The notes under the pieces are model-generated. The model saw only the letters and a list, made by a program, of their open reading frames with translations, searched no databases and was not told the origin of the DNA. Below are positions 1-8,988 of a DNA stretch of 64,000 nucleotides, in pieces. Numbering within the stretch: position 1 is the stretch's first letter; every line of letters starts with the position of its first letter. The position numbers were made by a program, and so were the translations under genes. The stretch comes from RUG708 sp050946535 (GTDB lineage Bacteria; Bacillota; Clostridia; Peptostreptococcales; Anaerovoracaceae): assembly GCA_050946535.1 (NCBI GenBank), contig JBMNUZ010000010.1:17381-81380 (forward strand), written 5' to 3'.

Positions 1-2
1 CA

Positions 3-944
3 GACAACTGGGCGCTGATCGGAACCGCAAGAAAGCTTAAGAATAAAGGCAAACACATCATTACTACGAAAATAGAGCACCACGCCGTTCTTCATTCATG
101 TGAAGAGCTCGAGAAAGAGGGATTCGAGGTCACTTACCTCAATGTAGACCACGACGGAATCATCAGCCTCGACGAGCTTAAGGCAGCTATCAGGCCAGAC
201 ACGATACTCATCAGCGTGATGATGGTCAACAACGAGATGGGCGCGATCCAGCCTATCGAAGAAATCGGAAAGATCGCTAAAGAGCATAAGATCGCTTTCC
301 ATTCCGATACGGTTCAGGCACTCGGAAACGTTCCTATAGACGTAAAGAAACTCGGGGTAGACATGATCTCGATGTCATCTCATAAGATCTACGGTCCTAA
401 GGGAGTCGGAGCCATTTACGTAAGAAGAGGATTCAATCTTCCTACATATATTTACGGCGGAGCACAGGAAAACAAGAAGCGCGCTGGTACTGAAAACGTT
501 CCTGGCATCGTAGGATTCGGCAAGGCTGCGGAGCTCGCACGCATCAACTTCGACAAGCATGTGAAGCACGTCAGCGAACTGAGAGACCACTTCGTCAAGA
601 GGGTTCTCGCCGAAATTCCTCACACTCACTACAACGGCAGCGTCGAACACAGACATCCTGGCAACGCCAACATCACTTTCGAATATGTAGAGGGCGAATC
701 GATTCTGCTCTATCTCGATGCGGCGGGCATCAGCACTTCATCGGGTTCGGCTTGTTCGTCGAAGTCACTGCAGCCTTCGCACGTACTGACGGCTATGGGC
801 ATTCCGGTTGTCTTCATTCACGGATCGATCAGATTCACATTCGGCGACCCGACTACGATGGAAGACGTGGACTACACCGTAGATGCTCTTAAACAGATAA
901 TCGCAAGGCTCAGAGAGATCACTTCGATGAAGGTCGAAGCATAG
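3..944 (+). CDS. iscS: Cysteine desulfurase, IscS/NifS type (5' end outside window)
   Basis: PLP enzyme that takes sulfur from cysteine and passes it as persulfide to an Fe-S scaffold. The gene starts before the window; 313 residues are visible. Seen: the PLP-lysine motif SSHKIYGPKG, the RAGTEN motif, and the mobile active-site loop SSGSACSSK carrying the catalytic cysteine, in the family's order. The iscU-type scaffold follows about 300 bp downstream on the same strand, so this copy most likely serves general Fe-S assembly; a second desulfurase near 36.6 kb sits with thiI instead. The missing N-terminus prevents any statement on length or start. Family assignment is firm, the IscS rather than NifS label is by context. 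Confidence 0.95.
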   Translation, partial: DNWALIGTARKLKNKGKHIITTKIEHHAVLHSCEELEKEGFEVTYLNVDHDGIISLDELKAAIRPDTILISVMMVNNEMGAIQPIEEIGKIAKEHKIAFHSDTVQALGNVPIDVKKLGVDMISMSSHKIYGPKGVGAIYVRRGFNLPTYIYGGAQENKKRAGTENVPGIVGFGKAAELARINFDKHVKHVSELRDHFVKRVLAEIPHTHYNGSVEHRHPGNANITFEYVEGESILLYLDAAGISTSSGSACSSKSLQPSHVLTAMGIPVVFIHGSIRFTFGDPTTMEDVDYTVDALKQIIARLREITSMKVEA

Positions 945-1110
945 AAAGATAAGGGCCGGAGCCAGGAAAGAAGAAGCCCGAGGGCTTGGCAGACGAAGCC
1001 CGGGGTTCAATCGAGGCCTGGAAAGACGAAGGCCGAGGGCTGGAAGAAGATCAAGCTCCAATCGGAGCTCGATAAGACGAAGGCCAAGGTAAAATCGAGG
1101 CCCGGGAAGA
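945..1110. repeat. Degenerate GA-rich tandem repeat after the iscS stop codon
   Basis: The 302-bp gap between iscS and iscU has no plausible gene. Its first half is made of imperfect copies of a purine-rich unit containing GACGAAG and GAGGCCCGG-like blocks (for example near 981, 1009, 1028 and 1077). The copies begin right after the stop codon. The second half (1111-1246) is AT-rich and leads to the iscU ribosome binding site. No terminator hairpin was recognised, so read-through from iscS to iscU is possible. Confidence 0.55.
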
Positions 1111-1246
1111 GCATTTTTTCAGAAAATAATGCGGTGAGGATGGTTTTTACGGTTGAAAGCCGCCGAACCGGTCAATATAAATTACGAAGGAAAAAAATAT
1201 CATAAGCTGCAGCGCAGCGATAAGATACGAAAGGCAGGTAACTGTT

Positions 1247-1705
1247 ATGGGAATGTACAATGACAAGGTAGTAGAACACTTCATGCACCCGCATAATGTC
1301 GGTGAAATAGAGGACGCATCGGGTGTAGGCGTATACGGAAGCCCTGTATGCGGAGATATGATGCAGATGTCGATAAAGGTAAACGACGAAGGCGTCATTA
1401 CAGATGCGAAGTTCAAGACTTACGGCTGCGGATCAGCCATCGCGTCATCGAGCGTTGCGACAGACATGATCATCGGAAAGACTTGCGAAGAGGCTCTGAA
1501 GATCACTAACGACGATGTAATCAAAGAGCTCGGCGGTCTTCCTTCGATAAAGATTCACTGTTCGATTCTTTCGGAGCAGTCGATCAAGGCCGCAATCTAC
1601 GATTACGCTCAGAAGAATGGTCTCGAGTTCGAAGGACTCAAGGGATTCGATCCTAACGCAGACGAGGATGAAGCCGAGTCGTGCGAAGTTCCTCCGGAAG
1701 CATAA
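1247..1705 (+). CDS. iscU: Fe-S cluster assembly scaffold IscU/NifU N-terminal type
   Basis: Scaffold on which [2Fe-2S]/[4Fe-4S] clusters are built with sulfur from the upstream desulfurase. 152 residues, usual for the family. The three conserved cysteines are visible in their usual settings: SPVCGD (with the conserved Asp), TYGCGSAIASSS, and IHCSILSEQ. The C-terminus runs into an acidic tail with one extra cysteine. Start ATG is preceded by a moderate purine-rich site; an in-frame ATG two codons later is possible. No IscA, HscA/B or Fdx gene follows; the next gene is mutS behind a terminator. This iscS-iscU pair without chaperones is common in Clostridia. Confidence 0.95.
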   Translation: MGMYNDKVVEHFMHPHNVGEIEDASGVGVYGSPVCGDMMQMSIKVNDEGVITDAKFKTYGCGSAIASSSVATDMIIGKTCEEALKITNDDVIKELGGLPSIKIHCSILSEQSIKAAIYDYAQKNGLEFEGLKGFDPNADEDEAESCEVPPEA

Positions 1706-1770
1706 TGACATGATGAAGGAACAAAATATCTGCAGACACATGACATTTGATATATAATAAACTACAGCGA

Positions 1771-1802
1771 AAAGGCTGCCCTCTTCGGGCAACCTTTTTT
1801 GT
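1771..1802 (+). terminator. Rho-independent terminator after iscU
   Basis: Stem AAAGGcTGCCC / GGGCAaCCTTT with loop TCTTC followed by a run of T. Ends the iscS-iscU unit before mutS. Confidence 0.9.
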
Positions 1803-1847
1803 AGATTTTTGAAGAGATATGATTGAGAGCGGGACCGGAGGACACAG

Positions 1848-4679
1848 ATGAATGGCAAACCAACGCCGATGATGCAGCATTATTTAAACACAAAGGAAAA
1901 ATACAAGGACTGTATACTTTTCTACAGGCTCGGCGATTTTTACGAGATGTTCTTCGACGATGCGGTCACCGTTTCGAGAGAGCTGCAGCTGACGCTCACC
2001 GGAAAGTCATGCGGCCTCGACGAGCGCGCCCCGATGTGCGGAGTGCCTCATCACGCTGCCGACTTCTATATAAAGCGCCTGATCGAGAAGGGATATAAGG
2101 TGGCTGTGTGCGAGCAGCTCGAGGATCCCGCACTCGCGAAAGGCATCGTCAAGCGCGATGTCGTGAGGATAGTCACGCCCGGAACTCTGCTCGACAGCAG
2201 CATGCTCGCCTCCGGATCCAACAATTATCTTGCTTCCGTATTCGACGACGGAAAAGAGACCGGCCTGGCATACTGCGATATTTCCACCGGCGAACTCATC
2301 ATTACCAATTTTTCAGGAGAAAGACGCATGAGCGATCTGCTTGACGAGATCGTCAGGCTTAACGTTAAGGAGGCCGTAATCTGCGATTCGGAACAGGCCG
2401 AAGATCTTAAGGCAGAGATCAGCGATCTCACGGACGCTTACGTGACAATACTGCCTTCGGGATATTATTCTGCTGATTCGGCTGAGCGCACGATCTGCAG
2501 CCACTTTAAAGTGATGACCACGCAGGGGCTCGGCATCGAGAGCGGAAGCGCAGAACTCAGGGCGCTCGGAGCGCTCTTTTCATACCTGCTCGAAACACAG
2601 AAGGGAAGCATCAGCCAGCTGACGAGGGTTCAGAGAGAAGAGCGCGGAGGAAAATGCGTGCTCGACAGGACCGCTGTCCGCAATCTCGAACTCGTTGAGA
2701 CGATCTACGACAAAAAGACCGAGGGTTCGCTGATATGGGTGCTCGACGGCACGAACACGGCTATGGGTTCGAGGCTGCTTAAAAAGTGGATGAGAGAGCC
2801 TCTGACCGATACAAATGAGATAAACAGAAGACTCGATGCGGTGGAAGTCCTGGCTGAAGACGTCCTGCTCAGAAACGATCTGAGCGAAGAATTCAAGGGC
2901 GTCTATGACCTGGAAAGGCTGGGAAGCCGTATCGCGCAGGGCGGTGTAAACGCCAGAGACATGAACGCTATAATGAACTCGGCAGCCCTGCTGCCAGATA
3001 TCAAGGCGAACCTGACCGGAACTTCGAGCGAACTGCTCGACGAGCTGGAAGAAAACATCGACACGCTCGATGATATGAGAAAAGAGATAGCCGACGCCAT
3101 CGTCGACGAACCTCCCGTTCAGCTCAGAGAGGGCGGGCTGATAAAAGACGGATATTCGGAGGATCTGGACAAGCTGAAAGCCAATTCGGCCGAGAGCCTG
3201 GAGTGGATCAAGGGCCTGGAATCTAGAGAGCGCGAGAGAACAGGCATAAAAAAGCTGAAGCTGGGATACAACAAGGTCTTCGGATATTATCTGGACGTTC
3301 CCAAATCGTCTGTCGACAAGGTTCCTGACGATTACATAAGAAAACAGACACTCGTCAATTCCGAACGGTACGTCACCGAGGAACTCAAGCACATGGAATC
3401 GATCGTGCTGAACGCCGAATCAAGCATCAACAAGCTCGAGTACGAGATATTCGCTGAGCTTCGCGAAAAGCTCCGCGTCTACGTGCCTGCTGTTCAAAAG
3501 ACGGCTGCGGCCGTGGCGGAGGCTGACGTGCTTGTAAGTTTCGCAGAAAAGGCAGACGAAAACAACTACGTGCGTCCGCTGGTCGACAATGGCGATATAA
3601 TTGATATTAAAGGCGGGAGACATCCCGTAATAGAACAGAATTCGAACGACGCTCCGTTCGTTTCAAACGACGTGTATCTCGACAGAAGCGGGAGCAGCAT
3701 GCTGCTCATCACAGGGCCGAATATGTCCGGCAAATCGACTTATATGAGGCAGACCGCGCTCATCGTGCTGATGGCGCAGATGGGATGCTTCGTTCCGGCG
3801 GACAGCGCCCGCATCGGAGTCGTGGACAGGATATTCACGAGAATAGGTGCGTCCGACAATCTTGCAAAAGGGCAGAGCACGTTCTACGTCGAGATGAGCG
3901 AGCTTGCGTACATACTGAACACCGCTACTCCGAAGAGCCTGATCATTTTAGACGAGATCGGGAGAGGAACGAGCACGTACGACGGACTCTCGATCGCGTG
4001 GGCGGCAGCAGATTATCTGTGTTCGGAGAACAGGCAGATAAGGACGATGTTCGCGACTCATTACCACGAGCTGACCGAGCTCGAGGGGCGTCTGCCGGGT
4101 CTGGTGAATCTGAACGTCGCGGTGAGCGAAGAAGGCGGAAGAGGCGGCGACGTCGTCTTCCTGCACAAGATCGAAAAAGGCGGCGCGAGCAGGAGCTACG
4201 GGATTCACGTGGCGAAAATCGCCGGAGTTCCGCCCGCTGTTCTGCACGATGCTTCGGAGAAGCTGAAGTTGCTCGAAAGCGCTTCGGAAGCCAGAAACGA
4301 CAGGATGCACCTCGGTGAGGAGGCATCGGACAAACCTGAAAGCGGCGCCGGTCAGGATGGGGAATTATTTAATGAAGGCGGAGCCGTCAAAGATTCCGGA
4401 AGCGGCGCGGATCAGGCCGGAGATCCAGCCATCGGAAGCGGCGCGGTTCAGGCCGGAGATTCCGGCGCTGGAGAACCGGGGGCTCAATCAGCCCGTGAAA
4501 ACGCGTCGAAGGAAGAAAAGACAGCGGAACAGATGACGATGTTCGATTACACCGGCTTGCGTGACGACAGGACCAGACCGCTGATAGAGATGATAAAGCA
4601 GATAGATCTGATGAATATAACTCCTGCCGGAGCTATCGCTGCTATCGAAGAAATGAAAAAAACTGTCGATAATCTTTAA
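1848..4679 (+). CDS. mutS: DNA mismatch repair protein MutS
   Basis: Recognises mispairs and short loops and recruits MutL. 943 residues, about 70-90 more than a typical bacterial MutS. Seen in order: N-terminal mismatch-binding domain with the Phe-x-Glu region (GDFYEMF near residue 30), core and clamp domains, ABC ATPase with Walker A GPNMSGKST near residue 623, and the DEIGRGTSTYDG Walker B/D-loop. The excess length is a low-complexity Gly/Ala/Asp/Gln segment at about 815-895, between the ATPase and the C-terminal helix-turn-helix, encoded partly by a 36-bp direct repeat. Start ATG has GGAGG 7 bases upstream. mutL follows 14 bp downstream, so the two form an operon. Confidence 0.98.
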   Translation: MNGKPTPMMQHYLNTKEKYKDCILFYRLGDFYEMFFDDAVTVSRELQLTLTGKSCGLDERAPMCGVPHHAADFYIKRLIEKGYKVAVCEQLEDPALAKGIVKRDVVRIVTPGTLLDSSMLASGSNNYLASVFDDGKETGLAYCDISTGELIITNFSGERRMSDLLDEIVRLNVKEAVICDSEQAEDLKAEISDLTDAYVTILPSGYYSADSAERTICSHFKVMTTQGLGIESGSAELRALGALFSYLLETQKGSISQLTRVQREERGGKCVLDRTAVRNLELVETIYDKKTEGSLIWVLDGTNTAMGSRLLKKWMREPLTDTNEINRRLDAVEVLAEDVLLRNDLSEEFKGVYDLERLGSRIAQGGVNARDMNAIMNSAALLPDIKANLTGTSSELLDELEENIDTLDDMRKEIADAIVDEPPVQLREGGLIKDGYSEDLDKLKANSAESLEWIKGLESRERERTGIKKLKLGYNKVFGYYLDVPKSSVDKVPDDYIRKQTLVNSERYVTEELKHMESIVLNAESSINKLEYEIFAELREKLRVYVPAVQKTAAAVAEADVLVSFAEKADENNYVRPLVDNGDIIDIKGGRHPVIEQNSNDAPFVSNDVYLDRSGSSMLLITGPNMSGKSTYMRQTALIVLMAQMGCFVPADSARIGVVDRIFTRIGASDNLAKGQSTFYVEMSELAYILNTATPKSLIILDEIGRGTSTYDGLSIAWAAADYLCSENRQIRTMFATHYHELTELEGRLPGLVNLNVAVSEEGGRGGDVVFLHKIEKGGASRSYGIHVAKIAGVPPAVLHDASEKLKLLESASEARNDRMHLGEEASDKPESGAGQDGELFNEGGAVKDSGSGADQAGDPAIGSGAVQAGDSGAGEPGAQSARENASKEEKTAEQMTMFDYTGLRDDRTRPLIEMIKQIDLMNITPAGAIAAIEEMKKTVDNL
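4398..4469 (+). repeat. 36-bp direct repeat inside mutS linker
   Basis: Two copies of a 36-bp unit (4398-4433, 4434-4469), beginning GGAAGCGGCGCGG and keeping the reading frame, with a more diverged copy upstream near 4338. It encodes the repeated peptide GSGAxQAGD of the MutS linker. The period is a multiple of 3, as expected if only in-frame expansion survives. Confidence 0.75.
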
Positions 4680-4693
4680 CCTGGGAGAATAAA

Positions 4694-6790
4694 ATGGCGG
4701 ATGACACAAGGCATATCAAAGAGCTGACGAAACAGACGGCCGACAGGATTGCTGCCGGTGAGGTAGTCGAGAGGCCTGTCTCGATCGTAAAGGAGCTCGT
4801 CGAAAATTCAATAGATGCCGGTTCGACCTCCATTGTCGTGGAGATAAAGGACGGCGGAAAGTCGTATATAAGAGTTACCGACAACGGCTGCGGCATCAGG
4901 GCGGATGAAACGGAACTCGCGTTCAAGCGCCACGCCACGAGCAAGATATCGGAGGTTTCGGATCTCGATTCCATATCGACTCTCGGTTTCAGAGGAGAAG
5001 CTCTCGCGAGCATAGCTGCGGTTTCGCGGACGGAGCTCACGACAAAGACCGCGGATGAAAGGGCAGGCAGTTATCTGATGATGGAGGGCGGAAATGTCTC
5101 CGAAAAATCAGAACGCGGCTGCCCCGAGGGAACGACCGTGATAGTCCGCGATCTTTTTTACAATACGCCGGCGCGCCGCAAGTTCCTCAAGGGCGCTAAC
5201 GCAGAGAGCGCGCTCGTCACCGATTTCGTTTCGAAGACGGCCCTCTCGCACCCTGACATCAGAGTCCGCATGATAAACAACGGAAGCACGCTTTTCTCGA
5301 CTCCGGGGCGCGGAGGAATATTTACTGCCATTGCTACCGTCTACGACCGTCATCTGGCCGGCAATCTCATAGAGGGCCACGCCGATTCCGGCAGCGGCCT
5401 ATCGCTCGACAGCTACCTGTCTTCTCCGGACAACACGCGCAAAAACAGGCGCGGCCAGATTTTCTTCGTGAACGGACGCTGGATAAAGAGCAGACTGCTC
5501 GAAGAATGCGTGAGTGAAGCATATAAGGAACGTATGTTTGAAGGACGCTATCCGGTAGCATTTTTGTTCCTGAACGTCGATCCGGCTTTCGTCGATGTGA
5601 ACATTCATCCGAATAAGATGGAAGTGCGCTTCGACGATGACAGGGTAGTACGCGAATTCGTGACGGAAGCTCTCAGGGAATCGCTGCGCACGCGCGGAGC
5701 CATTCCTGAGGTCAAGTCTGAATACTTGAAAAAGGGCGCGGAATCAGTGAATAAACGCGCCGGCACGAAGACGGACGAAGAAAAAAGCGGTGAAAAAGAC
5801 AGCGGTTCTTCTGTGGCCGGCAGGATAAACAAGGCTGCTGAGCAGATCGACATCAGGAAGATGCTGAAAGCGAAACGCGCCGAGGAGGACAAGTTCCACT
5901 ATTCATCCGGAAAACACAGTGGAGGTGCAGGAGGTTCGCACGGGAACGCCGGAAGTTTCTACGGAAATGCAGGTGGATCCGGCGAAGGTGCCTCGGATAA
6001 CTCTGAAGCAGCTGCTGGCAGCAAAACGCCGGCAGGACGCGGAACCAATGGAACCAGTTTCGGAAACGGAAACGCAGACAGAGCAGATGCCGGTACTTCT
6101 GTATCTGCAGAAGAACAGAGGTCAGGCATCGGTTCAGTGAAATACGACACAGAAAAAGATGGCTTCGATTTCTTCGCTTTCGACAGAGAAGAGAGAACGG
6201 CTGCACCCTTTGATATTTCATCGATCGAGCCAGCTGGCGTCGTCTTCGACGAGTACATACTGGGCAGCGATGCCGACACATTCTATATCATCGATCAGCA
6301 CGCGGCTCACGAGAGAATATTCTACGAGAAGTTGACTGATATATATTATCGTCAACAAAAGACAAGCCAGATCATCGCTATCCCTATAACCGTCGAAGCT
6401 ACGTTTTCTTCATCCGGTATCGAGGACGAGTGGCTCGATCTCCTCAGAAAGACTGGTTTTGCAATAGAAGAATTCGGACCGAAGACATATATTTGCAGAG
6501 AGATTCCTTCGTATATGACGCTCGAAGAAGCTCAGTCGTTCCTGCAGGATTTCACGGATGAAACAGAAAAATCGGGTTCTGCCATGACGCCTGTGAAGAG
6601 AAAGAAGATCGTCACCAGAGCGTGCAAATCGGCCGTTAAAGCGCACGACCACCTGACCGAAGAAGAGGTAGCCGGACTGCTGAAGGAACTTTCGAAGTGC
6701 AGGAATCCGTTTTCCTGCCCTCACGGCAGGCCGACCGTCATAAGGATGTCTCACGACGAGATCGACAGGATGTTCAAGAGGCGCGGCTGA
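4694..6790 (+). CDS. mutL: DNA mismatch repair protein MutL (endonuclease type)
   Basis: GHKL ATPase that links MutS to strand incision. 698 residues. N-terminal ATPase motifs are clear: ENSIDAG, DNGCGI, GFRGEAL. The C-terminal metal-binding endonuclease motif DQHAAHERIFYE (DQHAx2Ex4E) lies near residue 532, with the late ACKSAVKA and CPHGRPT motifs, so this is a nicking MutL as in organisms without MutH. The linker at about 400-475 is low-complexity, rich in Gly/Ser/Asn/Ala, with repeated GNAG-like peptides. Start ATG follows GGGAG. The stop is 2 bp before miaA, indicating translational coupling. Confidence 0.98.
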   Translation: MADDTRHIKELTKQTADRIAAGEVVERPVSIVKELVENSIDAGSTSIVVEIKDGGKSYIRVTDNGCGIRADETELAFKRHATSKISEVSDLDSISTLGFRGEALASIAAVSRTELTTKTADERAGSYLMMEGGNVSEKSERGCPEGTTVIVRDLFYNTPARRKFLKGANAESALVTDFVSKTALSHPDIRVRMINNGSTLFSTPGRGGIFTAIATVYDRHLAGNLIEGHADSGSGLSLDSYLSSPDNTRKNRRGQIFFVNGRWIKSRLLEECVSEAYKERMFEGRYPVAFLFLNVDPAFVDVNIHPNKMEVRFDDDRVVREFVTEALRESLRTRGAIPEVKSEYLKKGAESVNKRAGTKTDEEKSGEKDSGSSVAGRINKAAEQIDIRKMLKAKRAEEDKFHYSSGKHSGGAGGSHGNAGSFYGNAGGSGEGASDNSEAAAGSKTPAGRGTNGTSFGNGNADRADAGTSVSAEEQRSGIGSVKYDTEKDGFDFFAFDREERTAAPFDISSIEPAGVVFDEYILGSDADTFYIIDQHAAHERIFYEKLTDIYYRQQKTSQIIAIPITVEATFSSSGIEDEWLDLLRKTGFAIEEFGPKTYICREIPSYMTLEEAQSFLQDFTDETEKSGSAMTPVKRKKIVTRACKSAVKAHDHLTEEEVAGLLKELSKCRNPFSCPHGRPTVIRMSHDEIDRMFKRRG

Positions 6791-6792
6791 TC

Positions 6793-7722
6793 ATGGACAA
6801 GATAAAGATAATCGTGCTCGCCGGTCCGACCGCATCGGGAAAGACGGAATGCGCCGTCAGGCTCGCCGGAAATATCGGCGGAGAAATAATATCGGCCGAT
6901 TCCATGCAGCTGTATAAATACATGGACATCGGCAGCGCAAAGCCGACGGCCGAAGAACGCGCCGCAGCGGTGCACCACCTGATAGACGAGATCGATCCGG
7001 CGCAGGATTTTTCTGTCGCCATGTACAGGGAGCTCGCCGGCAGGTATATACACCAGGTGCACGATGCCGGCAAAATTCCCATAATCGAAGGCGGTACAGG
7101 ACTGTACGTTCATTCGATCGTGAACAACATGGATTTTTCAGAAACTCCGGGCGATCCCGAGCTGAGAGAACGACTGCGCGCTCTGGCTGAGGAACACGGC
7201 GGCGAGTACCTTCACGCGGAGCTGGAGAAAATTGATCCCGATGCCGCGGCGAGAATCCATCCTCACAACATCAAGAAGATGATCAGGGCCATAGAAGCTG
7301 CGAAAGCCGGCAAACCAATTCCTTCATTCGAAAAATCGGAATCGGAACCGGGCGAATTCGAATGCCTCATGTTCGGAATCACGCGCGGCCGCCAGGTTCT
7401 CTACGACAGGATAAACAGGCGCGTGGACATCATGATGCAGGAAGGCCTCGTCGATGAAGTGAAAAGCATACTTGACCGCGGGATAGATCCTGACAGCATC
7501 GCGATGAAGGGTATAGGATATAAAGAGATCATAGGTTATCTCGAAGGGAATTACGGACTGGACGAGGCGGCCGAGCTTGTAAAGAGAAACACGCGCCGCT
7601 ACGCCAAGCGCCAGCTGACCTGGTTCAGAAGATACAAGGACATGATCTGGTACGACGTAACCGACGGCACGGACGAGGCGGTTGAGGACATGTCAGCGAA
7701 AGCGGCCGAGTTTGCAGGCTGA
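6793..7722 (+). CDS. miaA: tRNA dimethylallyltransferase MiaA
   Basis: Transfers a dimethylallyl group to A37 of tRNAs reading UNN codons. 309 residues, the normal length. Seen: P-loop AGPTASGKT at the N-terminus, DSMQLYK, the GGTGLY motif and the C-terminal QLTWFRR. The start ATG is 2 bp after the mutL stop; a longer in-frame reading into mutL would add 32 residues of no family resemblance and is rejected. The order mutS-mutL-miaA is a widespread firmicute arrangement. The stop codon's last two bases begin a 15-bp tandem repeat. Confidence 0.97.
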   Translation: MDKIKIIVLAGPTASGKTECAVRLAGNIGGEIISADSMQLYKYMDIGSAKPTAEERAAAVHHLIDEIDPAQDFSVAMYRELAGRYIHQVHDAGKIPIIEGGTGLYVHSIVNNMDFSETPGDPELRERLRALAEEHGGEYLHAELEKIDPDAAARIHPHNIKKMIRAIEAAKAGKPIPSFEKSESEPGEFECLMFGITRGRQVLYDRINRRVDIMMQEGLVDEVKSILDRGIDPDSIAMKGIGYKEIIGYLEGNYGLDEAAELVKRNTRRYAKRQLTWFRRYKDMIWYDVTDGTDEAVEDMSAKAAEFAG

Positions 7723-7765
7723 TTTCAAGCGAAGGGATTTCCAGAGAAGGGATTTCCAGAGAAGG
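7721..7765. repeat. Three tandem 15-bp copies starting at the miaA stop
   Basis: Units 7721-7735, 7736-7750 and 7751-7765. The last two are identical (GATTTCCAGAGAAGG) and the first differs at two positions. The first copy begins with the GA of the miaA TGA stop, and the last supplies GAAGG just ahead of the next gene, so the array fills the whole gap between the two genes and creates a ribosome binding site. Confidence 0.9.
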
Positions 7766-7767
7766 GG

Positions 7768-8937
7768 ATGAAACAATTGGCAGAAGAAAAAAAGCCCGGC
7801 AAAAAAACCGAGATACATATAAACAACAGGACCGGAAAACCCGACAATGTAGTGAAGAAGGAATATCTTGTAAACAGAGACTGCGAGGAGATCGAAAAGG
7901 AACTCCCGCGCTTCATGAGAGGTGTTTTTTCGTATTTCAAGTCGTCGCTTCTGCCGATGTCGAGGAGGGAATATCTCAGAGACATACGCTTTTTCATGAA
8001 TTACCTAGTCGAACACACGAATCTCACGAAAGCAGACAAGGCCTCGGACATCACGGAGGATGAAATCAGAGACATTACGGGAAGGGACGTCAACGAATTT
8101 CTCGATTACTGCAGGAATTACGGCGTGGAGAGAAACGGCGTGATTCAGGTGTATTCGGACAGCAACAAGACGCTTGCCCGCAAAAAATCGGCTCTCTCTG
8201 TGATGTTCAGGAACCTCTACCGCGAAGGCATAATGAAAGAGGACATAACGGGCATGTTCAACCCGATCAAGGTTCAGAAGGCGTCTGAGCACGAAATAAA
8301 GGCACTTCAGGACAACGAAGTAATGGTGATGCTCGACGCCGTGACTACGGGCGAGCATCTGACTCCGAAGGAGCACCAGTACTGGGAGAAGACTAAGAAA
8401 CGGGACAAAGCGATACTCGTGCTTTTCCTGACGTACGGACTCAGACTGTCAGAGCTCGAGCAGCTCAACCTCTCTTCGTTCAACTTCGAGAGAGGAGAGT
8501 TCAAGATCTACAGAAAGCGCAACAAGGAGTCGCTCATGCCGCTCAACAATAAGACCGTGCTGAAGGCGCTCCACGAATATATAGACGAAGAGAGACCGTC
8601 CGATGAAAAGATAAAACCGGGCAGCGAGGACGCGCTGTTCATCTCGCTTCAGGGAAACCGCATGACGCAGCGGCAGATCAGATCGATGGTCAAAAAATAC
8701 ACGTCGATAGGAATGAAGACATCGAGGAAGAACGGGTACAGCCCTCATAAGCTGCGCGCCACGGCCGCCACGTCACTCATCGGGCGCGGAAATTCGATCT
8801 ATGACGTGCAGGCTCTGCTTGACCACGAAAACGTTTCGACGACGCAGCTCTACGCCAAGCACAAACTAAATACGAAGCGCGATCTTATAAAGAATTTCGA
8901 ATGGGACGATGAATTTGACAATCCGCCGAAGAAATAG
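7768..8937 (+). CDS. Tyrosine recombinase/integrase, XerC/D-like
   Basis: Site-specific recombinase acting by a DNA 3'-phosphotyrosine intermediate. 389 residues with a charged N-terminal extension of about 50 residues, a SAM-like core-binding domain, and a catalytic domain. Visible catalytic set: R226 (YGLRLSEL), H327 and R330 (HKLRAT), H353 (LLDHEN) and nucleophile Y362 (TTQLY); a Lys in the beta-hairpin RKRNKE. No phage genes, second integrase or att-like repeats are nearby, and neighbours are chromosomal core genes, so a resident Xer-type role is more likely than a mobile element; its site is unknown. The binding site GAAGGGG abuts this ATG, so TTG at 7777 (9 bases away) may be the real start. 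Confidence 0.88.
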   Translation: MKQLAEEKKPGKKTEIHINNRTGKPDNVVKKEYLVNRDCEEIEKELPRFMRGVFSYFKSSLLPMSRREYLRDIRFFMNYLVEHTNLTKADKASDITEDEIRDITGRDVNEFLDYCRNYGVERNGVIQVYSDSNKTLARKKSALSVMFRNLYREGIMKEDITGMFNPIKVQKASEHEIKALQDNEVMVMLDAVTTGEHLTPKEHQYWEKTKKRDKAILVLFLTYGLRLSELEQLNLSSFNFERGEFKIYRKRNKESLMPLNNKTVLKALHEYIDEERPSDEKIKPGSEDALFISLQGNRMTQRQIRSMVKKYTSIGMKTSRKNGYSPHKLRATAATSLIGRGNSIYDVQALLDHENVSTTQLYAKHKLNTKRDLIKNFEWDDEFDNPPKK

Positions 8938-8988
8938 CACTATATAGGACGGACAAAAAATTCATGGAAACATGCGAAAGGAAAGATA

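Noticed and set aside
3785..4318. Arg-rich open frames on both strands inside mutS
   Set aside because: Out-of-frame shadows of a GC-rich gene, no ribosome binding site and no family resemblance.
7768..8937. Integrase of a prophage or integrative element
   Set aside because: No phage, transfer or excisionase genes, no flanking direct repeats of att type, and core genes on both sides.
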